NCBI RefSeq assembly: GCF_033343995.1
Contig: NZ_CP137573.1
Coordinates: 4,001,001-4,065,000, forward strand
Reading direction: 5' to 3'
Origin: Streptomyces sp. HUAS YS2
GTDB taxonomy: Bacteria > Actinomycetota > Actinomycetes > Streptomycetales > Streptomycetaceae
Length of the DNA stretch: 64,000 nucleotides
Below are positions 32,937 through 42,521 of this stretch, one piece after another. The notes beneath the pieces are model-generated. The model was not told the origin of the DNA. It did no database searches and saw only the letters and a program-made list of their open reading frames with translations. Numbering within the stretch: the first letter of the stretch is position 1; every line of letters begins with the position of its first letter. Both the position numbers and the translations under genes were made by a program.

Positions 32937-34463
32937 ATGCCGAGCCACCAGAAGACGCGCGCGCAGCAGGACCGGCCCGTGGTGCAGCCGACCCGACAGG
33001 ACGAGGTCGCCGCCGCGGGCAGCGAGCTGATCGGGGGGCCGATCGGCCGCTGGGCCCGGCTCGGCGATGGCCCTCTCACCCCGGTGCGCGTCGTCGCCCT
33101 GGTGGCCATCGGGATGTTCGCGCTCGGCATGGTGCAGAAGATCCCCTGCTACGACTGGGCCTGGTTCCGCGGCGCCACCTCGCAGTACACGCACGCCTGC
33201 TACTCCGACATCCCGCACCTGTTCGTCGGGCGGGGCTTCGCCGACGGTCTGATCCCCTACTTCGACCGGCTCGACGGCGACATGGAGTACCTCGAGTACC
33301 CCGTCCTCACCGGCCTGTTCATGGAGGTCGCGTCCTGGCTGACGCCCGGCGGTGACGACCTGATGCACCGTGAGCAGATGTACTGGATGGTCAACGCGGC
33401 CATGCTGCTGATCTGTGCCGCGGTCATGGCCGTCTGCGTCGCCCGCACGCATCGCCGGCGCCCCTGGGACGGCCTTCTGGTGGCCCTCGCGCCCGCCTTC
33501 GCGCTGACCGCCACCATCAACTGGGACCTGCTCGCCGTGGCCCTCACGGCCGCCGCCATGCTGATGTGGTCCCGCGGCCGGGCGCTCGCCTTCGGTATCC
33601 TGATCGGCCTCGCCACGGCCGCCAAGCTCTATCCGGTGCTGCTGCTCGGACCGCTGCTGCTGCTGTGCTGGCGGGCCGGGAAGTGGCGGGAGTTCGGTGC
33701 GGCGCTGCTGGGCGCCGCGGGCGCCTGGCTGGTCGTGAACCTTCCGGTGATGGTGCTGGCCCCGGTGGGGTGGAAGAAGTTCTACACCTTCAGCCAGGAA
33801 CGGAACGTCGACTTCGGGTCCTTCTGGCTGATCATCACCCAGCGCACCGGTGAGCCGATCGAGCCGGAGACCGCCAACACCTGGGCGATCGTGCTGATGC
33901 TGCTGGCCTGCGCCGGGATCGCCGCGCTGGCTCTGACCGCACCGCGCCGGCCGCGGTTCGCCCAGCTGGCCTTCCTGGTCGTGGCCGCGTTCATCCTGAC
34001 CAACAAGGTGTACTCACCGCAGTACGTGCTCTGGCTGATCCCGCTGGCGGCCCTCGCCCGGCCGCGTTGGCGGGACTTCCTGATCTGGCAGGCCTGCGAG
34101 GTCATGTACTTCCTCGGCATCTGGCTGTACCTCGCGTACACGACCAGCGGCAACAAGCAGGGACTGCCGACCGAGGGCTACCAGTTCGCGATCCTGCTGC
34201 ACCTGCTGGGCACGCTGTTCCTGTGCGCGGTGATCGTCCGCGACATCCTGATGCCCGAGCGGGACGGGGTGCGGCGCGACGGCTCGGACGACCCCTCGGG
34301 CGGCGTCCTCGACGGCGCGGAGGACGTCTTCGTACGGGGCAGGGCGGCGCACCCGGCCCGGCACGCGGCGCACGCCGTGGAGGGGCCGAGGGTGGAGTGG
34401 GGCGTCCCGCAGGACGAGTGGGGCGAGCGGGACGTGCAGGGCGAGCGGGAAGCGCGCGACTAG
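32937..34463 (+). CDS. GT87-family polyprenol-phosphate-dependent membrane glycosyltransferase
   Basis: 508 residues from ATG 32937 (MPSHQKTRAQQ), preceded by AGGAT; ATG 32928 is an alternative. A polar N-terminus is followed by about ten TM segments, an extracytoplasmic loop after TM1 with the acidic motif DRLDGDMEYLEYPVLTG, and conserved cytoplasmic or lumenal Arg/Lys pairs between helices (AAKLYPVLLLGPLLLL). DUF2029/GT87 members include mycobacterial mannosyltransferases that use polyprenol-phosphate mannose; here donor and acceptor are unknown. The last 70 residues are hydrophilic. It shares the tetranucleotide CTAG as a stop with the convergent racemase-like gene. Confidence 0.85.
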   Translation: MPSHQKTRAQQDRPVVQPTRQDEVAAAGSELIGGPIGRWARLGDGPLTPVRVVALVAIGMFALGMVQKIPCYDWAWFRGATSQYTHACYSDIPHLFVGRGFADGLIPYFDRLDGDMEYLEYPVLTGLFMEVASWLTPGGDDLMHREQMYWMVNAAMLLICAAVMAVCVARTHRRRPWDGLLVALAPAFALTATINWDLLAVALTAAAMLMWSRGRALAFGILIGLATAAKLYPVLLLGPLLLLCWRAGKWREFGAALLGAAGAWLVVNLPVMVLAPVGWKKFYTFSQERNVDFGSFWLIITQRTGEPIEPETANTWAIVLMLLACAGIAALALTAPRRPRFAQLAFLVVAAFILTNKVYSPQYVLWLIPLAALARPRWRDFLIWQACEVMYFLGIWLYLAYTTSGNKQGLPTEGYQFAILLHLLGTLFLCAVIVRDILMPERDGVRRDGSDDPSGGVLDGAEDVFVRGRAAHPARHAAHAVEGPRVEWGVPQDEWGERDVQGEREARD

Positions 34464-35491
34464 CGGTCGACGATCCGGTCGAACTGGGTCGTCGTGTGGC
34501 GCAGGTGGGCGACCAGCTCGTCGCCGACCTGCGGCTCCTGGGCGTCCGAGGGAACGAACAGGATCGACACCTGCATGTGCGGGGGCTCGGCGAACCAGCG
34601 CTGCTTGCCGGCCCAGACGAACGGCGACAGGTTCCGGTTGACGGTGGCCAGGCCCGCGCGGGCCACGCCCTTGGCTCGCGGCATCACGCCGTGCATGGCC
34701 TTCGGGGCCTCCAGGCCCACACCGTGCGAGGTGCCGCCCGCGACGACGACCAGCCAGCCGTCCGAGGCGGCCTTCTGCTGCCGGTAGCCGAACCGGTCCC
34801 CCTTGGCGACGCGGGTGACGTCGAGCACCGCGCCGCGGTACTCGGTCGCCTCGTGGTCGCCCAGCCAGAGCCGGGTGCCGATCCGGGCGCGGAACCGGGT
34901 CTGCGGGAACTGCTGCTGCAACCGCTGCTGCTCCTCGGCCCGCAGATGGCTGACGAACATGGTGTGCAGCGGCAGCCGGGCGGCACGGAGCCGGTCCATC
35001 CACCCGATGACCTCCTCGACGGCGTCCGTGCCGTCGGTGCGGTCCAGCGGAAGGTGCAGCGCGAAGCCCTCGAGGCGCACGTCCTCGATGGCGGCGTGGA
35101 GCTGTCCCAGCTCCTCCTCGCGGATGCCGTGCCGCTTCATGGAGCTCATGCACTCGATGACGACGCGGGCGCCCACCAGGGCGTGCACGCCGTCCACCGA
35201 GGAGACCGAGCGGATGACCCGGTCCGGCAGCGGCACCGGCTCCTCGCCCCGCCGGAACGGGGTGAGGACGAGCAGGTCGCCACCGAACCAGTCCTTGATG
35301 CTCGCGGCCTCGTACGTCGTGCCGACGGCCAGCATGTCCGAGCCGAAGCGGGCGGCCTCGTCCGCGAGGCGCTCGTGGCCGAAGCCGTACCCGTTGCCCT
35401 TGCAGACCGGAACCAGCCCGGGGAACTGCTCGATCACGGACTTCTGGTGCGCCCGCCAGCGAGCGGTGTCGACGTAGAGGGAGAGCGCCAT
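34460..35491 (-). CDS. alanine racemase-like PLP protein
   Basis: 343 residues with fold-type III PLP-barrel features. The PLP-lysine motif appears as VCKGNGYGFGH at residues 29-39 (cf. AVVKANAYGHG in Alr). Further conserved elements are FVSHLRAEEQQRLQ, and a C-terminal beta domain ending HMQVSILFVPSDAQEPQVGDELV. The usual Alr C-terminal MDQ motif and the catalytic-tyrosine loop are divergent, so racemase activity is uncertain. It may be an amino-acid racemase dedicated to the envelope or a non-catalytic relative. It is 86 bp downstream of femX on the same strand and overlaps the convergent GT87 gene by four bases. Confidence 0.75.
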   Translation of the reverse strand: MALSLYVDTARWRAHQKSVIEQFPGLVPVCKGNGYGFGHERLADEAARFGSDMLAVGTTYEAASIKDWFGGDLLVLTPFRRGEEPVPLPDRVIRSVSSVDGVHALVGARVVIECMSSMKRHGIREEELGQLHAAIEDVRLEGFALHLPLDRTDGTDAVEEVIGWMDRLRAARLPLHTMFVSHLRAEEQQRLQQQFPQTRFRARIGTRLWLGDHEATEYRGAVLDVTRVAKGDRFGYRQQKAASDGWLVVVAGGTSHGVGLEAPKAMHGVMPRAKGVARAGLATVNRNLSPFVWAGKQRWFAEPPHMQVSILFVPSDAQEPQVGDELVAHLRHTTTQFDRIVDR

Positions 35492-35577
35492 GGCCGGCCC
35501 GGAACCTTCCTGGTGGGTGCGGTGGATCAGATACGTGTACGAGCGAGGTGCACGAGAGCTACGAGACTACGCAACCC

Positions 35578-36696
35578 TCAGCGCCGCGACATGTAGATGT
35601 CGAGGGCCTTGTGGAGGAGCTTGTTCAGCGGGAAGTCCCACTCGCCGACGTACTCGACGGCCTCGCCGCCGGTGCCGACCTTGAACTGGATCAGACCGAA
35701 GAGGTGGTCGGTCTCGTCCAGCGAGTCAGAGATGCCGCGCAGGTCGTAGACGGTGGCGCCCATCGCGTACGCGTCGCGCAGCATGCGCCACTGCATCGCG
35801 TTCGAGGGCCGGACCTCACGGCCGATGTTGTCGGAGGCACCGTACGAGTACCAGACGTGGCCGCCGACGACGAGCATGGTCGCCGCGGACAGGTTCACGC
35901 CCTCGTGCCGGGCGAAGTAGAGCCGCATACGGTTCGGGTCCTCGCTGTTGAGGACCTTCCACATGCGCTGGAAGTACGACAGCGGACGCGGCCGGAAGTG
36001 GTCGCGCACCGCGGTGATCTCGTAGAGCCGCTGCCACTCGGCGAGGTCCTCGTAGCCGCCCTGGACGACCTCGACGCCCGCCTTGTCGGCCTTCTTGATG
36101 TTGCGTCGCCACAGCTGGTTGAAGCCCTTGAGGACGTCGTCCAGGGAGCGGTTGGCCAGCGGGACCTGGAAGACGTAGCGGGGCTGGACGTCGCCGAAGC
36201 CCGCGCCGCCGTCCTCGCCCTGCTGCCAGCCCATCTTGCGGAGCCGGTCGGCGACCTCGAACGCGCGCGGCTCGATGTGGCTGGCCTCGACGTCCTTGAG
36301 GCGCTTCACCTCCGGGTCCTGGATCCCGGACTTGATGGCGGCCGAGTCCCAGCGGCGGATGACGACCGGCGGGCCCATCTTCACCGAGAACGCGCCCTGC
36401 TGCTTCAGGTGCGCCAGCATCGGCTGGAGCCAGTCGTCGAGGTTGGGCGCGTACCAGTTGATGACCGGGCCCTCGGGCAGGTACGCCAGGTAGCGCTTGA
36501 TCTTGGGCAGCTGGCGGTAGAGCACCAGGCCGGCACCGACCAGCTCACCGTTCTTGTCGAACCAGCCGAGGTTCTCCGAGCGCCACTCGGTCTTCACATC
36601 CGCCCACGCCGGGACCTGGCAGTGGCTCGCCGCGGGCAGGCTCTGGATGTACGCCAGATGCTGCTCACGGCTGATGGTCCTCAGGGTCAGGCTCAT
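35578..36696 (-). CDS. femX: FemX-type peptidoglycan bridge aminoacyltransferase
   Basis: Uses aminoacyl-tRNA to add the bridge residue (a single Gly on LL-diaminopimelate in Streptomyces) to the lipid-linked stem peptide. 372 residues, FemABX family (paired GNAT-like domains). Visible motifs: PAWADVKTEWRSENLGW, YLPEGPVINWY, LWRRNIKKADKAGVEV and the C-terminal YDLRGISDSLDETDHLFGLIQFK. ATG 36696 has GAGGAG upstream; an apparently longer frame upstream is intergenic. Family members in Streptomyces have been reported as essential, and this one is linked to an alanine-racemase-like gene. Confidence 0.88.
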   Translation of the reverse strand: MSLTLRTISREQHLAYIQSLPAASHCQVPAWADVKTEWRSENLGWFDKNGELVGAGLVLYRQLPKIKRYLAYLPEGPVINWYAPNLDDWLQPMLAHLKQQGAFSVKMGPPVVIRRWDSAAIKSGIQDPEVKRLKDVEASHIEPRAFEVADRLRKMGWQQGEDGGAGFGDVQPRYVFQVPLANRSLDDVLKGFNQLWRRNIKKADKAGVEVVQGGYEDLAEWQRLYEITAVRDHFRPRPLSYFQRMWKVLNSEDPNRMRLYFARHEGVNLSAATMLVVGGHVWYSYGASDNIGREVRPSNAMQWRMLRDAYAMGATVYDLRGISDSLDETDHLFGLIQFKVGTGGEAVEYVGEWDFPLNKLLHKALDIYMSRR

Positions 36697-36823
36697 GCGG
36701 GGCGCTCCTCGGCAGGTGTGTCCCCATGGGTACAGGGGCTCCGGCTCTCGCGCGAAGCCTACTGTGACCGGGGAGCGCCCCGAATGGCGTGTGTCCCTTG
36801 GCCGGCGGCCGACCGGGGACGCC

Positions 36824-37123
36824 TCAGGCGAGGCCCCCGTAGAACATGCCGAGATAGAAGCCCACCGCCGAGGCACCGAGTCCGACGATCAAGGCGAAGC
36901 GTTCCCTTGTGGTCACCGAGATGAACTGTCCGTACGCCCCCGCCAGGATGCCGATCAGCCCGGACCAGGAAGCCAGCACATGCAGGTCGTGGAACTGTGC
37001 GGTGGTGAAGGAGAGAACTCCGAGAAAGAGCGTGATCCCGACGAGGGTGTCCTGGAGCGGGTGCGGCTTTCCGTCGGTGGCGAAGAGGGAGTGACCGGTG
37101 TTGGGTCGCATTGCCTGAGCCAT
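36824..37123 (-). CDS. small three-helix membrane protein
   Basis: 99 residues from ATG 37123 (MAQAMRPNTGH), chosen for the AGGAGG seven bases upstream. Three hydrophobic segments at about 27-45, 50-70 and 78-98 (VGITLFLGVLSFT, GLIGILAGAYGQF, IVGLGASAVGFYLGMFYGG). No recognised domain. It lies upstream of femX on the same strand with a 127-bp gap. Confidence 0.8.
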   Translation of the reverse strand: MAQAMRPNTGHSLFATDGKPHPLQDTLVGITLFLGVLSFTTAQFHDLHVLASWSGLIGILAGAYGQFISVTTRERFALIVGLGASAVGFYLGMFYGGLA

Positions 37124-37410
37124 GGGGGCACCTCCTGGTGTGCCTGCCGGAAGGCGGCGCATCCTAGCGCCGCCCGTATCCGATGTGTACAGATTGCGTC
37201 CCCTCACCACCGGATTTCAACCGGAAGCCGATGTGCGGGTACTCTGTACGGTCTGCGCCGGTGTCTGCCCAGGTCCGTCCACGGGCCTCGACATCGCCCC
37301 TCACTCGCTGAGGGCGATTGTCAGTGGCGGCCGATACCGTCGCTCACGCATTACGACCCTCCTGCCACGGAACGACCGTGGCCGCTGAGTCCAAAGGAGG
37401 TGGGTTCCAC
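37124..37410 (+). promoter_or_regulatory. leader of the rpsF-ssb-rpsR-rplI operon
   Basis: 287 bp between a leftward small membrane-protein gene and rpsF. A CCACGG/CCGTGG hairpin (37365-37381) lies 30 nt before the rpsF start, just ahead of AAAGGAGGT. Bacterial rpsF leaders often carry an S6:S18-binding element with CCG motifs; this hairpin is a candidate only. Confidence 0.4.
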
Positions 37411-37701
37411 ATGCGTCACTACGAGGTGATGGTCATCCTCGACCCCGATCTCGAGGAGCGTGCTGTCTCCCCGCTGATCGAGAACTTCCTCTCCGTCGTC
37501 CGTGAGGGCAACGGAAAGGTGGAGAAGGTCGACACCTGGGGCCGTCGTCGTCTCGCTTACGAGATCAAGAAGAAGCCCGAGGGCATCTACTCGGTCATCG
37601 ACCTGCAGGCCGAGCCTGCGGTCGTCAAGGAGCTCGACCGCCAGATGAACCTGAACGAGTCGGTCCTCCGGACCAAGGTCCTCCGCCCCGAGACCCACTG
37701 A
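37411..37701 (+). CDS. rpsF: 30S ribosomal protein S6
   Basis: 96 residues, MRHYEVMVILDPDLEERAV, with RRLAYEIKKKPEGIYSVIDLQ typical of S6. ATG 37411 with a strong AAAGGAGGTGGG ribosome site. First gene of rpsF-ssb-rpsR-rplI. Confidence 0.97.
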   Translation: MRHYEVMVILDPDLEERAVSPLIENFLSVVREGNGKVEKVDTWGRRRLAYEIKKKPEGIYSVIDLQAEPAVVKELDRQMNLNESVLRTKVLRPETH

Positions 37702-37772
37702 GCTTCTAGCTCAGAGGTCATCGGGTTCGAGTAGCAGCAAGCAGCCAAGCAATCCCGCCGAGAGGTTCACCC

Positions 37773-38360
37773 ATGGCAGGCGAGACCGTCATCACGGTCG
37801 TCGGCAATCTCGTCGACGACCCCGAGCTGCGCTTCACCCCGTCCGGTGCAGCGGTCGCGAAGTTCCGTGTCGCGTCCACTCCGCGCACCTTCGACCGTCA
37901 GACCAACGAGTGGAAGGACGGCGAGAGCCTGTTCCTGACCTGCTCGGTCTGGCGTCAGGCGGCGGAGAACGTCGCCGAGTCCCTTCAGCGGGGCATGCGC
38001 GTCGTCGTGCAGGGCCGGCTGAAGCAGCGGTCGTACGACGACCGCGAGGGCGTCAAGCGCACGGTCTTCGAGCTGGACGTCGAGGAAGTCGGCCCCAGCC
38101 TTCGCAACGCCACGGCCAAGGTCACCAAGACCACCGGTCGCGGCGGCCAGGGCGGCTACGGCGGCGGTGGCGGCCAGCAGCAGCAGGGCGGTGGCTGGGG
38201 TGGAAACTCCGGCGGCGGCCAGCAGCAGCAGGGCGGCGGCGCTCCCTCCGACGACCCGTGGGCGACCGGATCTTCCTCCGGTGGCCAGCAGCAGGGCGGC
38301 GGGGGCGGCGGCTGGGGTGGAAACTCCGGCGGCGGCTACTCGGACGAGCCTCCCTTCTAG
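37773..38360 (+). CDS. ssb: Single-stranded DNA-binding protein
   Basis: Binds and protects single-stranded DNA at forks and recruits partners through its acidic tail. 195 residues: OB fold to about residue 115 (GETVITVVGNLVDDPELRF, FLTCSVWRQAAENVAESL, VVVQGRLKQRSYDD), a Gly/Gln-rich flexible linker with GGQQQQGGGWGGNSGGG-type repeats, and the C-terminal tip DEPPF that binds partner proteins. The chromosomal, operon-linked Ssb of Streptomyces. Confidence 0.96.
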   Translation: MAGETVITVVGNLVDDPELRFTPSGAAVAKFRVASTPRTFDRQTNEWKDGESLFLTCSVWRQAAENVAESLQRGMRVVVQGRLKQRSYDDREGVKRTVFELDVEEVGPSLRNATAKVTKTTGRGGQGGYGGGGGQQQQGGGWGGNSGGGQQQQGGGAPSDDPWATGSSSGGQQQGGGGGGWGGNSGGGYSDEPPF

Positions 38361-38417
38361 GGCCCGGCCCTCGAAGCAGCTCGTACCCCCACTTCTTGAT
38401 CACACAGGAGAAACACC

Positions 38418-38654
38418 ATGGCGAAGCCGCCTGTGCGCAAGCCTAAGAAGAAGGTCTGCGCGTTCTGCAAGGACAAGACCGCGTACGTGGACTACAAGGA
38501 CACGAACATGCTGCGGAAGTTCATTTCCGACCGCGGCAAGATCCGTGCCCGCCGCGTGACCGGCAACTGCACGCAGCACCAGCGTGACGTCGCCACGGCC
38601 GTCAAGAACAGCCGTGAGATGGCGCTGCTGCCCTACACGTCCACCGCGCGATAA
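38418..38654 (+). CDS. rpsR: 30S ribosomal protein S18
   Basis: 78 residues. It retains the N-terminal cysteine pair (KKKVCAFCKDK), the C+ zinc-type form of S18; many genomes also have a C- paralogue expressed under zinc limitation. The rest (TNMLRKFISDRGKIRARRVTGNCTQHQRDV) is standard. Confidence 0.96.
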   Translation: MAKPPVRKPKKKVCAFCKDKTAYVDYKDTNMLRKFISDRGKIRARRVTGNCTQHQRDVATAVKNSREMALLPYTSTAR

Positions 38655-38672
38655 GGGAAGGGTGACCGAACA

Positions 38673-39119
38673 ATGAAGATCATCCTGACCCACGAGGTCT
38701 CTGGCCTCGGCACCGCCGGCGACGTCGTCGACGTCAAGGACGGCTACGCTCGCAACTACCTGGTCCCGCGTGGTTTCGCGATCCGCTGGACCAAGGGTGG
38801 CGAGAAGGACGTGGCGCAGATCCGCCGCGCCCGCAAGATCCACGAGATCGCGACCATCGAGCAGGCCAACGAGATCAAGGCCCAGCTCGAGGGCACGAAG
38901 GTGCGCCTGGCCGTTCGCTCCGGCGACGCCGGCCGTCTCTTCGGCTCCGTGACCCCGGGTGACGTCGCTGCGGCGATCAAGGCCGCGGGTGGCCCGGACG
39001 TGGACAAGCGCCGCGTCGAGCTCGGTTCGCCGATCAAGACCCTGGGCTCGCACCAGGTGTCCGTGCGTCTGCACCCCGAGGTTGCCGCGAAGCTCGGCGT
39101 CGAGGTCGTCGCCGCGTAA
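38673..39119 (+). CDS. rplI: 50S ribosomal protein L9
   Basis: 148 residues: MKIILTHEVSGLGTAGDVVDVKDGYARNYLVPRG N-domain split over sheet and loop, the long connecting helix, and the C-terminal RNA-binding domain. Last gene of the operon, followed by a strong terminator. Confidence 0.97.
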   Translation: MKIILTHEVSGLGTAGDVVDVKDGYARNYLVPRGFAIRWTKGGEKDVAQIRRARKIHEIATIEQANEIKAQLEGTKVRLAVRSGDAGRLFGSVTPGDVAAAIKAAGGPDVDKRRVELGSPIKTLGSHQVSVRLHPEVAAKLGVEVVAA

Positions 39120-39136
39120 CGCTGCTCCAGCAGTAC

Positions 39137-39170
39137 AGAAGGGCCGCACCCCTCGGGGTGCGGCCCTTCT
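39137..39170 (+). terminator. terminator after rplI
   Basis: 16-bp perfect inverted repeat AGAAGGGCCGCACCCC / GGGGTGCGGCCCTTCT with a minimal TC loop. Immediately followed by paired parS sites. Confidence 0.93.
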
Positions 39171-39175
39171 GGCAT

Positions 39176-39189
39176 GTTTCACGTGAAAC
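39176..39189. other. parS centromere site 7 (paired)
   Basis: Exact GTTTCACGTGAAAC six bases after the rplI terminator, 20 bp (centre to centre) from site 8. Confidence 0.95.
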
Positions 39190-39195
39190 AGAGGC

Positions 39196-39209
39196 GTTTC
39201 ACGTGAAAC
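39196..39209. other. parS centromere site 8 (paired)
   Basis: Exact GTTTCACGTGAAAC. Together with site 7 it forms a larger dyad (39171-39214) whose outer arms are GGCAT / ATGCC. It ends 10 bp before the stop of the convergent MATE gene. Confidence 0.95.
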
Positions 39210-39219
39210 ATGCCCTCGG

Positions 39220-40557
39220 TCAGCGGGTGGCGCCGGTGACGATCCAGCGGCCGGAACGCGCGCGCAGCCAGAGCGTCAGCAGACGGACGGTCATCATCAG
39301 CGTCATCGCCCACCACAGTGCCGTCAGCCCGCCGCCGAGGACGGGGATCAGCAGCGCGACGGGGGCGAAGACCGCCAGGGTCACCAGCATCGCCCAGGCC
39401 AGGTACGGTCCGTCTCCCGCGCCCATCAGCACGCCGTCGAGGACGAACACCACTCCGGCGATCGGCTGCGAGAGGGCCACCACGAGCAGAGCGGGCAGCA
39501 GGGTGTCGTGCACCGCGGGGTCGGTGGTGAACAGCGGGATGAAGAGGGGGCGCGCCAGGATGATCAGCAGGCCGAGTACCACTCCGGAGACCACGCCCCA
39601 CTGGACCATGCGTCGGCAAGCCTGCCGGGCTCCCTCGGCGTCGTCCGCCCCGAGGTACCGGCCGATGATCGCCTGGCCGGCTATGGCGATGGCGTCCAAG
39701 GCGAAGGCTGTCAGGTTCCACAGGGAGAGCAGGACCTGGTGGGCCGCGACGTCCGTGTCGCCGAGCCGGGCCGCGACCGCGGTGGCGATCATCAGGACCG
39801 CGCGCAGCGAGAGCGTGCGGACCAGCAGGGGGACGCCGGCCTGGGCGCTGGCCCGGATGCCGGCCGCGTCGGGGCGGAGGGAAGCCCCATGGCGCCGGGC
39901 GCCACGGACCACGACGACCAGGTAGGCGACGGCCATGCCGCACTGGGCGATGACGGTGCCCCAGGCGGATCCGGCGATGCCGAGGCCCGCGCCGTAGACC
40001 AGGCCCACGTTCAGGAGCGCGTTGGCGGCGAAGCCTGCGACAGCCACGTACAGGGGCGTGCGGGTGTTCTGCAGGCCGCGCAGGACACCGGTGGCGGCCA
40101 GAACCACGAGCATGGCCGGGATGCCCAGGCTGGAGATCCGCAGATAGGTGACCGCGTACGGGGAGGCGGTGTCCGAGGCGCCGAAGAGACCGACGAGCCA
40201 GGGGGCGGTGGGCAGGGTGACGGCGATGACGGCCACACCGAGGAGGAGCGCGAGCCAGATGCCGTCCATGCCCTGGCGTATCGCCGCCTGGAGGTCGCCC
40301 GCTCCGACGCGGCGGGCGACGGCCGCCGTGGTGGCGTAGGCGAGAAAGACGAACACGCTCACCGCGGTGGTGAGCAGGGTCGCGGCGATCGCCAGACCGG
40401 CGAGTTGCGGGGTGCCGAGATGGCCGACGACGGCGCTGTCGACCATCACGAAGAGCGGCTCGGCGACGAGCGCGCCGAAGGCCGGGACGGCGAGGGAGAC
40501 GATCTCGCGGTCGTGTTGCCGTCGGACGGCCTTGGGGGTCGCGGGAGCCTGGGTCAT
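39220..40557 (-). CDS. MATE family (DinF-type) efflux transporter
   Basis: 445 residues, twelve TM helices, MOP superfamily. N-terminal signature IVSLAVPAFGALVAEPLFVMVDSAVVGHLGTPQLAGLAIA is a good DinF-subgroup match (seen as two adjacent helices). Probably a Na+- or H+-coupled exporter of drugs or metabolites; substrate unknown. ATG 40557. Divergent from dnaB across a 424-bp region rich in DnaA boxes. Confidence 0.9.
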   Translation of the reverse strand: MTQAPATPKAVRRQHDREIVSLAVPAFGALVAEPLFVMVDSAVVGHLGTPQLAGLAIAATLLTTAVSVFVFLAYATTAAVARRVGAGDLQAAIRQGMDGIWLALLLGVAVIAVTLPTAPWLVGLFGASDTASPYAVTYLRISSLGIPAMLVVLAATGVLRGLQNTRTPLYVAVAGFAANALLNVGLVYGAGLGIAGSAWGTVIAQCGMAVAYLVVVVRGARRHGASLRPDAAGIRASAQAGVPLLVRTLSLRAVLMIATAVAARLGDTDVAAHQVLLSLWNLTAFALDAIAIAGQAIIGRYLGADDAEGARQACRRMVQWGVVSGVVLGLLIILARPLFIPLFTTDPAVHDTLLPALLVVALSQPIAGVVFVLDGVLMGAGDGPYLAWAMLVTLAVFAPVALLIPVLGGGLTALWWAMTLMMTVRLLTLWLRARSGRWIVTGATR

Positions 40558-40981
40558 GCGCTCAATCTAATCTTCCACAGGTAAGAGATGCAATCCTTTA
40601 GTGGTCCTTACATGACGCGGTAGCCGGGCTTCGGGTGTGCGCCGTTTGTTCTGATCTTGGCCCGCTGGGGAAACTTTTTCTCCCCCACAGCCCGTGGATG
40701 GAAAAGGTGCAGGTCAAAGGGGTGGTGGGGGTGAGGTTATGAGTTTGTCCACATGGCTGTCCCCCGGTCCGTGCACAGGTTCCGCGGAGTTCTCCACAGC
40801 ATTGGGGCGTTCACCCACAGGCCCTGTGGATAACCAGATTGGCTGACGGTGCCCGCGGGCCTACCGTGGTCCGGCGCCCGACGCGCCAGAAGCGGAGTCA
40901 AAGCCTCTTGTTTGTCCGAGCCGTGGCGTAAGAAAGAGTGGCACGGAGTAGTCCGCGGTGCGGACGGGAGGAGGTGGCTGG
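40558..40981. promoter_or_regulatory. dnaB upstream region with a DnaA-box cluster
   Basis: 424 bp without a gene between divergent MATE and dnaB genes. DnaA boxes: TTGTCCACA exact at 40745-40753, TTCTCCACA at 40790-40798, TCACCCACA at 40810-40818 and, on the minus strand, TTATCCACA at 40825-40833. A weaker TCTTCCACA lies at 40571-40579 and a CCATCCACG-like match near 40693. The right end carries GGAGGAGGT before the dnaB GTG. DnaA-box clusters outside oriC have been described in S. coelicolor as initiator-titrating sites; whether this is the same locus is not verified. Confidence 0.75.
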
Positions 40982-42469
<1,488 letters not shown>

Positions 42470-42488
42470 TCGGACAGGAACCGAGAAG

Positions 42489-42506
42489 CGCGGCCCCCGG
42501 GCCGCG
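42489..42506 (+). terminator. terminator after dnaB
   Basis: Short GC-rich inverted repeat CGCGGCCC/GGGCCGCG. No U-tract. Confidence 0.55.
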
Positions 42507-42521
42507 TCTAGCCTGATGGTC

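Noticed and set aside
30048..33452. A 1134-codon open frame on the minus strand
   Set aside because: Antisense shadow of the PBP and glycosyltransferase genes; Val/Leu/Arg/Gly-biased composition, no ribosome site or recognisable motif.
36697..36876. Longer FemX starting near 36876
   Set aside because: The added 60 residues lie in the intergenic region, are unlike the family N-terminus, and ATG 36696 has a good GAGGAG.
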